Source: Archaeoglobus sp. JdFR-37 (lineage in GTDB: Archaea; Halobacteriota; Archaeoglobi; Archaeoglobales; Archaeoglobaceae). From it: a stretch of DNA of 43,738 nt. Both the position numbers and the translations under genes were made by a program. Shown piece after piece: positions 7,838 to 15,359 of the stretch; within the stretch, counting starts at the first letter, position 1; every line of letters begins with the position of its first letter. The stretch spans positions 1 to 43,738 of the forward strand of contig MTMY01000024.1 in the NCBI GenBank assembly GCA_002010215.1, read 5' to 3'. Under the pieces are notes generated by a model. The model had not been told where the DNA came from. It saw nothing but the letters and a program-made list of their open reading frames with translations, and ran no database searches.

Positions 7838-8353
7838 ATGGAGATCGAAGTGAAATTCAGGTTGGATAGGGACATTAAACACATAATACAGCAGTTCGCC
7901 ACCTTTGAAATTGAGAAAGTGGAAGAGGATATTTACTTCAACTCTCCATCCCGTGATTTTAGGGAGACGGACGAAGCTCTAAGGGTCAGAAAAGATGTTG
8001 AGGGATTTTCCATAACTTACAAGGGGCCCAAGGTGGATTCGGAGACAAAAAGTCGGGAAGAAATAAAGCTCAGAGTAAATGACTTCAATGCGGCAGTGGA
8101 GCTGTTCAAAAAGCTTGGATTCAGAGAAGCCGGCAGAGTTGTAAAGAAGAGGACAATATACAGGGTAGGTAATGCAATAATCTGTTTAGATGACGTGGAA
8201 GGGCTGGGAAAATTTGTGGAAATAGAGGTTGAATGTGATGACCTCGAAAAGGGGAAGCAAGAGATTTTTGAAATAGCGGAAAAGCTAGGGTTTGACAAGG
8301 GAGAGAGCATAAGGAGGTCTTATCTTGAGATGGTGCTTGAGCGGAAAGGATGA
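7838..8353 (+). CDS. CYTH-domain protein (class IV adenylate cyclase CyaB / ThTPase-like)
   Basis: The 171-residue protein begins with the ExExK signature (MEIEVKF, residues 2-6) that starts the CYTH triphosphate tunnel, followed by paired charged strands such as ALRVRKD, SITYKGP, REEIKLRV, VVKKRTIYR and FVEIEVE. CYTH proteins act on triphosphates: some make cAMP, others hydrolyse thiamine triphosphate or inorganic triphosphate. Archaeal members are often annotated as class IV adenylate cyclases without proof. The open frame runs much further upstream, but that extension is antisense to the FKBP gene; ATG 7838 is the natural start. It is followed by about 95 nt of AT-rich spacer. Confidence 0.85.
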   Translation: MEIEVKFRLDRDIKHIIQQFATFEIEKVEEDIYFNSPSRDFRETDEALRVRKDVEGFSITYKGPKVDSETKSREEIKLRVNDFNAAVELFKKLGFREAGRVVKKRTIYRVGNAIICLDDVEGLGKFVEIEVECDDLEKGKQEIFEIAEKLGFDKGESIRRSYLEMVLERKG

Positions 8354-8448
8354 GATTTGACCAAGGTAGAGGAGTAGGTAGGATGGGCTAGGTTAATTAA
8401 TTCCAGACAATTATAACCACATAATTACATAAATACATAAACCAAAAC

Positions 8449-9066
8449 TCAAATCTGCTTCAGCTCAGCTTCCTTCTCTTTCAAATCCACAACAGCATAC
8501 CTGCCAGCAGAAACACTGCCAGGATTTACAGCCAGAAATCCTCTTTTCTCAATCCCTCTCGCTTCGTGGATGTGTCCACAGAGAATCACTTCGAACTTCT
8601 CTACTATTTCAGCAATTGCCTTACTTCCAGCTCTTTTTCTGGTGTATGTGAAATCAAGAATCCCTTTAGGCGGACAGTGGGTAACAAGAACGTTGTACTC
8701 TCCAAAGGTGAAGTTCGATGCTGTGGTACTTATCTCATCCTCGCTGTACTCGCTCGGGGTGAAAAAAGGAGTGAGGTTGCTCCCTCCAAGGCCATGGAAG
8801 GTTATGCCATCCAGCTTAACGCTCCTGCCGTGGATAAAGTAAATATCCGAATTTTGAAGGATTGAAACTGCCTCTGGAGGATCGCAGTTCCCGTGAACGG
8901 CTATACACGTGAAATCTGCCACCACTTCCAGAAATTGTAAGATATGATTTGGTGCGAAATCTGTTATGTCGCCACAAACCACTATAACGTCGAAGTTCTC
9001 AGCGAAGATAATCCTCTTCAACCTTCGAAAAGCAGAATGAATATCTGAGACCACTAAGGCCTTCAT
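8449..9066 (-). CDS. YfcE/MJ0936-like metallophosphoesterase
   Basis: The 205-residue protein has all calcineurin-like phosphoesterase motifs: Asp8-x-His10 in VSDIH, GD at 32-33, GNCD at 59-62, His130 in VTHCPP and GHIH at 164-167, followed by VNPGSV typical of the YfcE group. These enzymes hydrolyse phosphodiesters with two metal ions; the natural substrate is seldom known. It starts 6 nt after the aCPSF2 stop and is almost surely co-transcribed with that ribonuclease, hinting at a role in RNA or nucleotide turnover. Confidence 0.88.
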   Translation of the reverse strand: MKALVVSDIHSAFRRLKRIIFAENFDVIVVCGDITDFAPNHILQFLEVVADFTCIAVHGNCDPPEAVSILQNSDIYFIHGRSVKLDGITFHGLGGSNLTPFFTPSEYSEDEISTTASNFTFGEYNVLVTHCPPKGILDFTYTRKRAGSKAIAEIVEKFEVILCGHIHEARGIEKRGFLAVNPGSVSAGRYAVVDLKEKEAELKQI

Positions 9067-9072
9067 ATAACG

Positions 9073-10296
9073 TCATATCACGTAAACATCGCCGTTCTTG
9101 GGGGCATAGGCTTCTATCCCCACTTCCTCCCTTATCCACTCTGCAAAGGCCTCGGTTTCCTCGCCGTGGACAGCGAAGGCAATTTCTGCCCCCCTGTTGG
9201 CCACTCTTCTGACAACCTCTTTGAGCTGCTTATCGTCGCCATGAGCTGAGAAGTCGTACTGCTCCACCTTCATCTTAAGCTTCACAAGCCTGGTTCCAAG
9301 ATTTATCATGCCCTTCTCAAGGGCCATCTCGCCGTTAGTACCTTCGACCTGATAGCCTGTCAGAATTATCTTGGATTTCTCATCGTTATAAAGGCGGGAG
9401 ATGTAGAATAGAGCCGGTCCACCGTTCAGCATACCGGCAGTTGTGACTATTGCTGCCGGTTCCTTCAGTACTTCTTCTCTCTTACCCCTCTCAACGGGTA
9501 TTGCCTTCTTTATTGCCTTCCTCAGGTGTCTGGCGTTCTTTAGATAATCAGGGTAATTACTTAGAATCCTCCCTACCTCTCTCCCCATTCCGTCAACATA
9601 AGCTGTAACACCGTATTTCTCCAAGATCATCAGAACTTCTTGGGTTCTACCCACAGCAAAGGCAGGGATGATTGCGTGTCCTCCCATATCAAGGGTCTCA
9701 AGAACCGATTCGATAAAGGCCTTTTCCAGCTCCTTTCTGTCAGGATGGTCCACTCCGAAATAGGTGCTTTCCACAATGAGGATGTCTGTCTCTGGGTAGA
9801 AGGTGTCGGCTCCCTCAAGCAAATTCGTGTCTTCAAGCTTGATGTCTCCGGTGTAGAGGATTCTGACATCCTTGCTCATGTGGACTGCTGCACTTCCAGG
9901 GATGTGGCCAGCGTTGTAAAGGGTCACATCCCAGCCTGCAATCTCAAAAGACTCTTCATAATCAACTTCCTGGCTGTTGCTCTCAAACTGCCTGAATTCC
10001 CTCCTGCCGTAGGGCGGCATTTCCATTATGTTCATGGAGTCCTTCAGTAGGATGTGGGAGAGCTCTTTGGTTGGAGGAGTCATGTAAATTGTGGGATCGC
10101 TATCCATGAGATTTGGGGCTACACCTACATGGTCAAGATGGCCATGGCTGATGATAACATGGGTTGGGAAAACACCATTTATCGGGAATTCTGGAGGGTC
10201 AGACGGTTTCATTCCATAATCTAACACAACAGAATCCACCATTATTGCAGATCTTCCTACTTCTCTGCAGCCTCCTAGGAAATTTATTACTGTCAC
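9073..10296 (-). CDS. Archaeal beta-CASP ribonuclease aCPSF2
   Basis: The 407-residue protein is a metallo-beta-lactamase plus beta-CASP enzyme: HGHLDH at 51-56, a GHIPGS motif, GDIK, VESTYFG, the beta-CASP segment FAVGRTQE, TTAGMLNGGPA, FSAHGD and the final HGEE. It lacks the N-terminal KH domains of aCPSF1/FttA, and its length is that of aCPSF2. Homologues are endo- and/or 5'-3' exoribonucleases in archaeal RNA maturation and decay. The start is GTG 10296, with a TATA box about 30 nt upstream, so the mRNA is probably leaderless. The phosphoesterase gene follows after 6 nt. Confidence 0.92.
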   Translation of the reverse strand: MTVINFLGGCREVGRSAIMVDSVVLDYGMKPSDPPEFPINGVFPTHVIISHGHLDHVGVAPNLMDSDPTIYMTPPTKELSHILLKDSMNIMEMPPYGRREFRQFESNSQEVDYEESFEIAGWDVTLYNAGHIPGSAAVHMSKDVRILYTGDIKLEDTNLLEGADTFYPETDILIVESTYFGVDHPDRKELEKAFIESVLETLDMGGHAIIPAFAVGRTQEVLMILEKYGVTAYVDGMGREVGRILSNYPDYLKNARHLRKAIKKAIPVERGKREEVLKEPAAIVTTAGMLNGGPALFYISRLYNDEKSKIILTGYQVEGTNGEMALEKGMINLGTRLVKLKMKVEQYDFSAHGDDKQLKEVVRRVANRGAEIAFAVHGEETEAFAEWIREEVGIEAYAPKNGDVYVI

Positions 10297-10309
10297 TCCT
10301 GCTACCTTC

Positions 10310-10317
10310 GGGTGGGC
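10310..10317 (+). repeat. GGGTGGGC motif, copy A1
   Basis: GGGTGGGC stands next to the aCPSF2 TATA box. It is complementary to part of the C-rich copy A2 about 80 nt away, so the two could form a stem enclosing the promoter. See the other copies at 10391, 31677, 31775 and 32863. Confidence 0.5.
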
Positions 10318-10321
10318 AGAA

Positions 10322-10329
10322 TATATAAA
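10322..10329 (-). promoter_or_regulatory. TATA box of the aCPSF2 gene
   Basis: The minus strand reads AAATTTATATATTC, with a TTTATATA core centred about 30 nt before GTG 10296. No clear ribosome-binding site separates them, suggesting a leaderless transcript. Confidence 0.6.
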
Positions 10330-10390
10330 TTTCGGTGAAGTTGTTTCGATGTCTCTTTCCTAAGATTGTTTGTATTTATTCATATTTTGT

Positions 10391-10407
10391 CCCACCCACC
10401 CTGCCCC
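10391..10407 (-). repeat. G-quadruplex-type intergenic repeat, copy A2
   Basis: The minus strand reads GGGGCAGGGTGGGTGGG, four G runs of three or more with loops of 2, 1 and 1, a textbook quadruplex motif in an otherwise AT-rich gap. It lies downstream of the membrane-protein gene and upstream of aCPSF2. An AGATTGTTTGT word at 10363-10373 recurs beside copy D at 32801-32811. Confidence 0.6.
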
Positions 10408-10505
10408 TCCATCCTCTAGGTTCAGGTTTCCAATCTTCTATTGTTTTATTTATTAATGAATCAATGTCCCTATTAATACACCCAGAGATCAATAACTATA
10501 GTGCA

Positions 10506-11192
10506 TCAGCTAAAGTAACTCAAAAGGGCAAAAAATAGCTGAAAGAAGAGCAGTGAAAGCCCCAGTCTTTTTACAGATATTCTGCCTGCCATAAGCGTGA
10601 TAAATATTGCCAGACCGATAACAGGCAAGAAAACGCGAAGGGGCAGGAGCTCATACATTGCCATGGATAAAATTATCAGGACAATCAAAACACGCCTTGT
10701 TGAGATTAAACTCCATAAATTCCAGTTTTTTCCATTTTCAAAAATTATAGTATCTGCAAGAAGCACAGAATAAAGGGAGATCAGGACTAGAGGTATCCAG
10801 AGATGGAGGAAGTTTCCAATGCTCTCATCCGACATGGCTGCAATCATTGGAAACGGAAAGGTTAGTACCATGGCTCCAAGAATTATATAAACTCTCAGAT
10901 GACTTCTTACAAGAAATTGAAGCATGAACAGCAGTGCATAGGGTACCAAAACCAGTAAAACCTCATCATCTCTGATTGCTATCCCGATTGCCGTAATCGT
11001 AAATAGGGCAGGAAATGCCAGCATCGGACTGGCAACACCCTCCTTCAGAAATCTATGAAGAGGTTGAATGGAAAGGAGGAGCAAAAAGCTCAAGGCTACA
11101 CCATATGGATTGAAGTAATTTATGATTCCCATAAGGGTTGAGGCGAGCCAGATGCTCCAAGAACCGTGCATTGATGGGAGAGCATTTTTCAT
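10506..11192 (-). CDS. Multi-pass membrane protein, possibly YwiC-like
   Basis: The 228-residue protein is mostly hydrophobic, with about seven predicted membrane segments separated by short loops with Arg and Lys. The N-terminal HGSWSIWL motif around residues 9-16 recalls the HGAW start of the YwiC-like family (PF14256), but I cannot confirm this. No transporter or enzyme motif is visible. It stands about 37 nt downstream of the Toprim gene on the same strand and may be the last gene of that transcript. The start at ATG 11192 is the first in the frame. Function unknown. Confidence 0.7.
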   Translation of the reverse strand: MKNALPSMHGSWSIWLASTLMGIINYFNPYGVALSFLLLLSIQPLHRFLKEGVASPMLAFPALFTITAIGIAIRDDEVLLVLVPYALLFMLQFLVRSHLRVYIILGAMVLTFPFPMIAAMSDESIGNFLHLWIPLVLISLYSVLLADTIIFENGKNWNLWSLISTRRVLIVLIILSMAMYELLPLRVFLPVIGLAIFITLMAGRISVKRLGLSLLFFQLFFALLSYFS

Positions 11193-11229
11193 GATCTTTT
11201 TTCTGTAGAAGTTCGAATATCTGTTGCCC

Positions 11230-11607
11230 CTAATATATCCGGGAGTACTTCTGGAGAAAACTGTATAGTTCTTCCACCTTCGTTACCTCTTTGCAGGCAA
11301 CAGAGAAAATCCTTCTCCGTATCTCCACGTCAACGTTGCAGTTGAGCTTTTTCATGAGAGACACTGCTGCAATCTCACCTCTCCTGTCCCAGTCAGTCAT
11401 AATCACAACTTTTTCACCCATCAGAGAATCAACGAGCTCAGCATCGCTCAGAACCGATGAAAGTAGGATTTTTCCCCTGATTCCAAGGTTACGGAGAGAT
11501 TCTGCATCTCTCCTACCCTCTACAACTATAATTGCCCCCTTACTGGCTTCATAGATCAAATCCTCTATTGCCTTCCTTATGGCCAGAAACTCCTCTTTAC
11601 CGATCAT
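11230..11607 (-). CDS. Stand-alone Toprim-domain protein (archaeal, RNase M5/primase-like)
   Basis: The 125-residue protein is essentially one Toprim domain: the catalytic Glu30 in VVEGRRD and the Asp72-x-Asp74 pair in TDWDRRG, with a GIRGKILLSS strand between. Toprim domains bind Mg2+ and act on nucleic acid phosphodiesters, as in primases, topoisomerases and RNase M5. Small archaeal proteins of this type (UPF0292-like) have no established substrate. It overlaps the DUF167 gene by 4 nt and is probably translated with it. Confidence 0.82.
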   Translation of the reverse strand: MIGKEEFLAIRKAIEDLIYEASKGAIIVVEGRRDAESLRNLGIRGKILLSSVLSDAELVDSLMGEKVVIMTDWDRRGEIAAVSLMKKLNCNVDVEIRRRIFSVACKEVTKVEELYSFLQKYSRIY

Positions 11608-11948
11608 TTTTTACCTTCAGACTCTTTCAACTTTCCTTTTCCAGCTTCCTCCAGCTTCTCCAACACCTCATCAATGGTGGTAGAATATACAATTACTTGT
11701 TTATGGCTGGAAGTTACCCCTTTAACTATCTCAACCTTTCTGCCAAACAGCTTTTCCATCACCTTCACAATCTCTGAATTTGCCTTACCTCTCGATGGGG
11801 GGCTTTTCACCCTCACAACCACGCTTTTCCTCCACTCATTGTAGCCCGCAGGGATTTCCGTCTGTTTTGAGTTAGGAGTGACTTCAAGGGTTATAAGAAC
11901 GCCTTTATCAGTTTGTTTCAGGGCCTCTCTCATCCCACTTTCCTTCAT
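11604..11948 (-). CDS. DUF167 / YggU family protein
   Basis: The protein of about 114 residues has the DUF167 core: GVLITLEVTPNSKQTEI, then VVVRVKSPPSRGKANSEIVKVMEKLFG and VEIVKGVTSSHKQVIV. YggU-family proteins are small and widely conserved; their function is not established. The frame stays open to GTG 11960; I choose ATG 11948, which has a GAGGG just before it, but ATG 11933 is also possible. It is divergent from GlyRS and overlaps the Toprim gene by 4 nt. A Lys/Glu-rich C-terminal helix follows the domain. Confidence 0.8.
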   Translation of the reverse strand: MKESGMREALKQTDKGVLITLEVTPNSKQTEIPAGYNEWRKSVVVRVKSPPSRGKANSEIVKVMEKLFGRKVEIVKGVTSSHKQVIVYSTTIDEVLEKLEEAGKGKLKESEGKK

Positions 11949-12020
11949 CCCTCTGCACACCCATTACAAGTCATGTTTAGCTTATACTCTAACCAATTGG
12001 CTGACACCAACAAAAAAGGT

Positions 12021-12030
12021 TATAAAAAAT
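12021..12030 (+). promoter_or_regulatory. TATA box of the GlyRS gene
   Basis: TATAAAAAAT is centred about 24 nt before ATG 12049, with no ribosome-binding site between, which supports that ATG and a leaderless transcript. Confidence 0.5.
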
Positions 12031-12048
12031 AAAACCTTTCGCTCAACC

Positions 12049-13755
12049 ATGAGTGAAATCATGGAAATGCTGGTGAGAAGGGGCTATTTGTGGCAATCCT
12101 TCGAGATCTACGGCGGAATGGCAGGTTTCATTGATTACGGTCCTCTTGGTAACGGATTGCGCAGAAATCTTGAGGATCTCTGGAGGGACTTTTTCGTAAT
12201 AAATGAGAGGGCTGTTGAGATTGATACCCCCACGATAGGTATTGAGGAAGTTTTCATAGCCTCAGGCCATGCCACAAGCTTCACAGATGTTGCTATAGAA
12301 TGTAACTCATGCGGCAGAATCTTCAGGGCAGATCACTTCATCAAGGAGAAGCTGGACATAGAGGTTGATCCTACCATTGAGGCCGTCAAGGAAGTCATTC
12401 GGGAATATGAACTGAGATGTGAGTGTGAGGGAGAGTTTAAAGACCCAGAGCACATCAACCTGATGTTCGAGACTAAAATAGGACCTGGTAAGGGCAAAAA
12501 AGGATATCTTCGCCCCGAAACAGCCCAAGGTATATTCATCCCCTTCAAGAGGCTATCAGATTATTTTAGAGACAAGCTCCCCTTCGGTGTTACACAGATA
12601 GGAAGAGCATACAGAAACGAAATAAGCCCAAGACAGGGTGTTATAAGACTGAGAGAGTTCAATCAGGCCGAGCTGGAATACTTTGTTGATCCAAGGAATA
12701 AAACCCATCCGAACTTCGATGATGTTGCTGATGATTTTATCACGCTGGTGGATAAATTCGATAGGGAGCATAGGGTTACGCTGAGAGAGGCTGTTGAGAA
12801 GGGTATCATTGCTCATCAGCTCCTTGCATACTTCGTAGGTAAAACAAGGCGTTTTCTGCTGAAAGCTGGCTTGCAGGACGACAAGCTGAGATTTAGGCAG
12901 CACAAGGATGATGAGAGAGCCCATTATGCTGTGGACTGCTGGGATGCCGAAGCGCTAACAAGCTACGGCTGGGTTGAGATCGTTGGTATAGCCGACAGGA
13001 GCGACTACGATCTGAGCAGACATACTCAGTTCAGCGGAGAAGATCTGAGTGTGTTCATACCCTATAAAGAGCCCATAAAGGTGAAAAAGAGAAAAGTAAT
13101 TCCTTCCATGGAGAAACTTGGCCCCGTTTTCAAGGATAAGGCAAAGAAGATTGCCGAAATGCTGGAAAAACTCGAGGATGCAGGAGATTACGTTGAGCTC
13201 GAAGTTGATGGAGAGAAGGTTAAGGTTTCCAGTGAGTACTACGAGGTCAAAGAGGTTGAAGAAGAGGTGCATGGCGAGAAAATCATCCCGCACGTCATCG
13301 AACCATCCTTTGGCCTTGACAGAATTACCTATTCCATCCTAGAGCATGCTTACGATAAGGACGTAGTTGATGGAGAGGAGAGAAGAGTGCTGAGGCTGAA
13401 GAGATGGATGGCTCCAGTGCAGGTTGCGGTTCTTCCACTGCTTTCCAGAGAAGAGTTTGAGAAAGTTGCCTTGGAGATAACAGACGAACTCAAGAAAGCA
13501 GGAATCTTCACCGAATACGACGACTCGGGAAGCATAGGCAGGAGGTACAGGAGATACGATGAGATAGGCACACCATTCTGCGTAACCATCGACCACCAGA
13601 CCCTAGAAGATGGAAGTGTCACAATCAGAGACAGAGATACCACAAAACAGATCAGGGTTAAAAGAGAGGATCTGATTCCCACCCTTAAGGAGTTGCTTAA
13701 CTCTGAAAAGGACATTGAAGAATTCGGAGAAATATTCAGAGCGAACTCTTCTTAA
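12049..13755 (+). CDS. glyS: Glycyl-tRNA synthetase, alpha2 (archaeal/eukaryotic) type
   Basis: The 568-residue class II synthetase shows motif 1 near the N-terminus (GGMAGFIDYGPLG), motif 2 (RPETAQGIFIPFKR, then GRAYRNEISPRQG, FNQAELEYF) and motif 3 (EPSFGLDRI). The C-terminal anticodon-binding domain follows (APVQVAVLPL to TIRDRDT). A zinc-type site C-x2-C ... C-x-C lies in the insertion near residues 85-125. It charges tRNA-Gly with glycine in the cytosol. The open frame extends 57 codons further upstream, but that stretch is antisense to DUF167 and lacks homology-like content; the TATA box supports ATG 12049. Confidence 0.95.
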   Translation: MSEIMEMLVRRGYLWQSFEIYGGMAGFIDYGPLGNGLRRNLEDLWRDFFVINERAVEIDTPTIGIEEVFIASGHATSFTDVAIECNSCGRIFRADHFIKEKLDIEVDPTIEAVKEVIREYELRCECEGEFKDPEHINLMFETKIGPGKGKKGYLRPETAQGIFIPFKRLSDYFRDKLPFGVTQIGRAYRNEISPRQGVIRLREFNQAELEYFVDPRNKTHPNFDDVADDFITLVDKFDREHRVTLREAVEKGIIAHQLLAYFVGKTRRFLLKAGLQDDKLRFRQHKDDERAHYAVDCWDAEALTSYGWVEIVGIADRSDYDLSRHTQFSGEDLSVFIPYKEPIKVKKRKVIPSMEKLGPVFKDKAKKIAEMLEKLEDAGDYVELEVDGEKVKVSSEYYEVKEVEEEVHGEKIIPHVIEPSFGLDRITYSILEHAYDKDVVDGEERRVLRLKRWMAPVQVAVLPLLSREEFEKVALEITDELKKAGIFTEYDDSGSIGRRYRRYDEIGTPFCVTIDHQTLEDGSVTIRDRDTTKQIRVKREDLIPTLKELLNSEKDIEEFGEIFRANSS

Positions 13756-13844
13756 ATTTTTTATAAACTTTGATATAATCTAGATTCAAAATCAACTGTT
13801 TGGAAAATTATATTACTGCTGAAGTGAAAATTATATTGCTGGCC

Positions 13845-13970
13845 ATGTGGGCAAGAGTGTTTTGTGAGGTTCACAGATACATGAAAAGGTTCGATCTTGA
13901 ATGCTGGTACTGCAAGGAGAACGTGATTAATGGTGGTACGTGCAACCCATTTATCAAAGAAAGAGAGTGA
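13845..13970 (+). CDS. 41-residue Cys-rich putative zinc-binding micro-protein
   Basis: A complete small frame runs from ATG 13845 to TGA 13970. The product has four cysteines, C7, C20, C23 and C33, with C20-x2-C23 forming a knuckle (ECWYCKEN), plus a His at 10, so a single metal site is plausible. It begins MWARVFCEVHRYMKRF and ends in a basic/acidic stretch. It lies 89 nt after GlyRS, in a gap with no other gene, with a TTATATT stretch about 10 nt before the ATG. I do not recognise a family. Real coding is supported by the patterned cysteines, not by homology. Confidence 0.5.
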   Translation: MWARVFCEVHRYMKRFDLECWYCKENVINGGTCNPFIKERE

Positions 13971-13981
13971 TGACGAAAAGA

Positions 13982-14398
13982 TTAAGAAATTCTCCGGTTT
14001 TTTGCTACAAAATTCTTTATTTTTTTCCCATCTCCTCTTCCGCAGCCTATGAAAAAATTTCGCCATTTGAGTAAAACATATCCTCTAACTTCTCCAACAT
14101 CTTCAGCTTCGATATCCTCTCCCCTCATCCATCGCTCAGCTTCTCTGTCCCCTACTTCCACAACATTCTTCGTGGCTAGTTTTCCCGCAAGGGCTGCACC
14201 ATCAATGGACAGTCTGAAACCACCTCTCTCAAGGGTTCCGAAATAAATGCCCCGGTGGTGGCTTCCTTCAAAATCGCACGTGAACGCATAAAACCTGCCT
14301 TTTCCCCTCTCTTCCAGCTTGAAGGGTAACTCTTCAATACCAAACTGCTCTTTAAGTAACATCCACACTTCTTCTACCCTTTCGGTTTTAATCCTCAT
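13982..14398 (-). CDS. PUA-like RNA-binding protein linked to NOP2/Sun methyltransferase
   Basis: The 138-residue protein resembles the C-terminal PUA-type domain found in or beside NOL1/NOP2/Sun methyltransferases (COG3270-like): FYAFTCDFEGSHHRGIYFGTLERGGFRLSIDGAALAGK (in two halves) and the final VLLKWRNFFIGCGRGDGKKIKNFV segment. It overlaps the 3' end of the methyltransferase gene by 11 nt, so the domain that is fused in other lineages is here a separate, coupled gene. Likely role: positioning rRNA or tRNA for m5C methylation. No catalytic motif is present. Confidence 0.75.
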   Translation of the reverse strand: MRIKTERVEEVWMLLKEQFGIEELPFKLEERGKGRFYAFTCDFEGSHHRGIYFGTLERGGFRLSIDGAALAGKLATKNVVEVGDREAERWMRGEDIEAEDVGEVRGYVLLKWRNFFIGCGRGDGKKIKNFVAKNRRIS

Positions 14399-15359
14399 CC
14401 TTCACCACCTTTGCAACAAAGAAGGCTTCGCTATCGTTGTCCTGAGGGTGAATTCTCAGGCACTTCCTCACTTCTCTGTCATATCTTTTCCCCCTCCATT
14501 CAAGCAGCGGTTTGGTGGAGTGTAACGGCACATCAATTTCCTCAAGCCTAGCGTTGGTGTTTGAGAGGAGATAATCTATAACCTCCTCATTTTCCTCAGG
14601 CTCCAAGGTGCAGGTAGAGTAAACCAGAACCCCACCTGGCTTCAAAGCAGTGTAAGCAGCCATAATGAGGCCTTTCTGCAGCCTAGAGAGACTGTAAACC
14701 TCCCTCTCATTCCAAATCTTCAGGTACTTGAAGTTCTTCCTGATCATCCCCACATTGCTACATGGAGCATCAAGCAAGACCCGATCGAATTTCGAATTGA
14801 AACGTTTAAAGGATCGTCCATCTCTGATTGTCACAACCACATTGGCAGCTCCGCAGCGCTGAATGTTTGAAATTAGGATGTTTATTCTCTCCCATTTGAC
14901 GTCGTTGGCAATTATACACCCTTTATTCTCCATATACTGAGCAATCTGGGTTGTTTTCGCTCCCGGAGACGCAGCCATATCTAAAACAAGTTCTTCTGGC
15001 TTGGGAGAGAGAACAACAGGAGGGAGCATGGATGAGGCTTCTTGGGAGAAAATCAGGCCGAGCTGATGCTCTATGGTATTGCCAATTGTGGCAATTGCTG
15101 TTTCTGTCTCATCTCCCTCTGCCCTGTCACCCTCTACATCAATGAAAAAGCCCTCCCTGCACCAACTTATAGGCTCCAGCCTGTATTTTTCCTGAAGGAG
15201 AGATACAATTTCATCATAATCTCCCTTCAGCGTATTGACCCTGATGCTCTGCCTTAGCGGCTTACAGAGATATTCGTAAAACTCTGCAGAGCCGTCTATC
15301 TCATCGTATCTCTCAACAAAAGCCGGATTGATCCTTTTAAAATCCTCTCTTGCCTTCAT
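14388..15359 (-). CDS. NOL1/NOP2/Sun family RNA (cytosine-C5) methyltransferase
   Basis: The 323-residue enzyme has the SAM-binding motif DMAASPGAKTTQIAQ, the catalytic motif IV LDAPCSNVG with its Pro-Cys, and motif VI STCTLEPEENE with the second Cys, the two-cysteine mechanism of RNA m5C methyltransferases. The N-terminal segment is the usual RNA-binding lead-in. Start: ATG 15359 overlaps the GluRS stop as ATGA, a clear coupling site; an earlier in-frame ATG at 15377 lies inside GluRS. The target, tRNA or rRNA, is not decided by the sequence. Confidence 0.9.
   Translation of the reverse strand: MKAREDFKRINPAFVERYDEIDGSAEFYEYLCKPLRQSIRVNTLKGDYDEIVSLLQEKYRLEPISWCREGFFIDVEGDRAEGDETETAIATIGNTIEHQLGLIFSQEASSMLPPVVLSPKPEELVLDMAASPGAKTTQIAQYMENKGCIIANDVKWERINILISNIQRCGAANVVVTIRDGRSFKRFNSKFDRVLLDAPCSNVGMIRKNFKYLKIWNEREVYSLSRLQKGLIMAAYTALKPGGVLVYSTCTLEPEENEEVIDYLLSNTNARLEEIDVPLHSTKPLLEWRGKRYDREVRKCLRIHPQDNDSEAFFVAKVVKDED

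Noticed and set aside
11878-12048. 57-codon N-terminal extension of GlyRS
   Set aside because: It is antisense to DUF167, and a TATA box lies within it 24 nt before ATG 12049.
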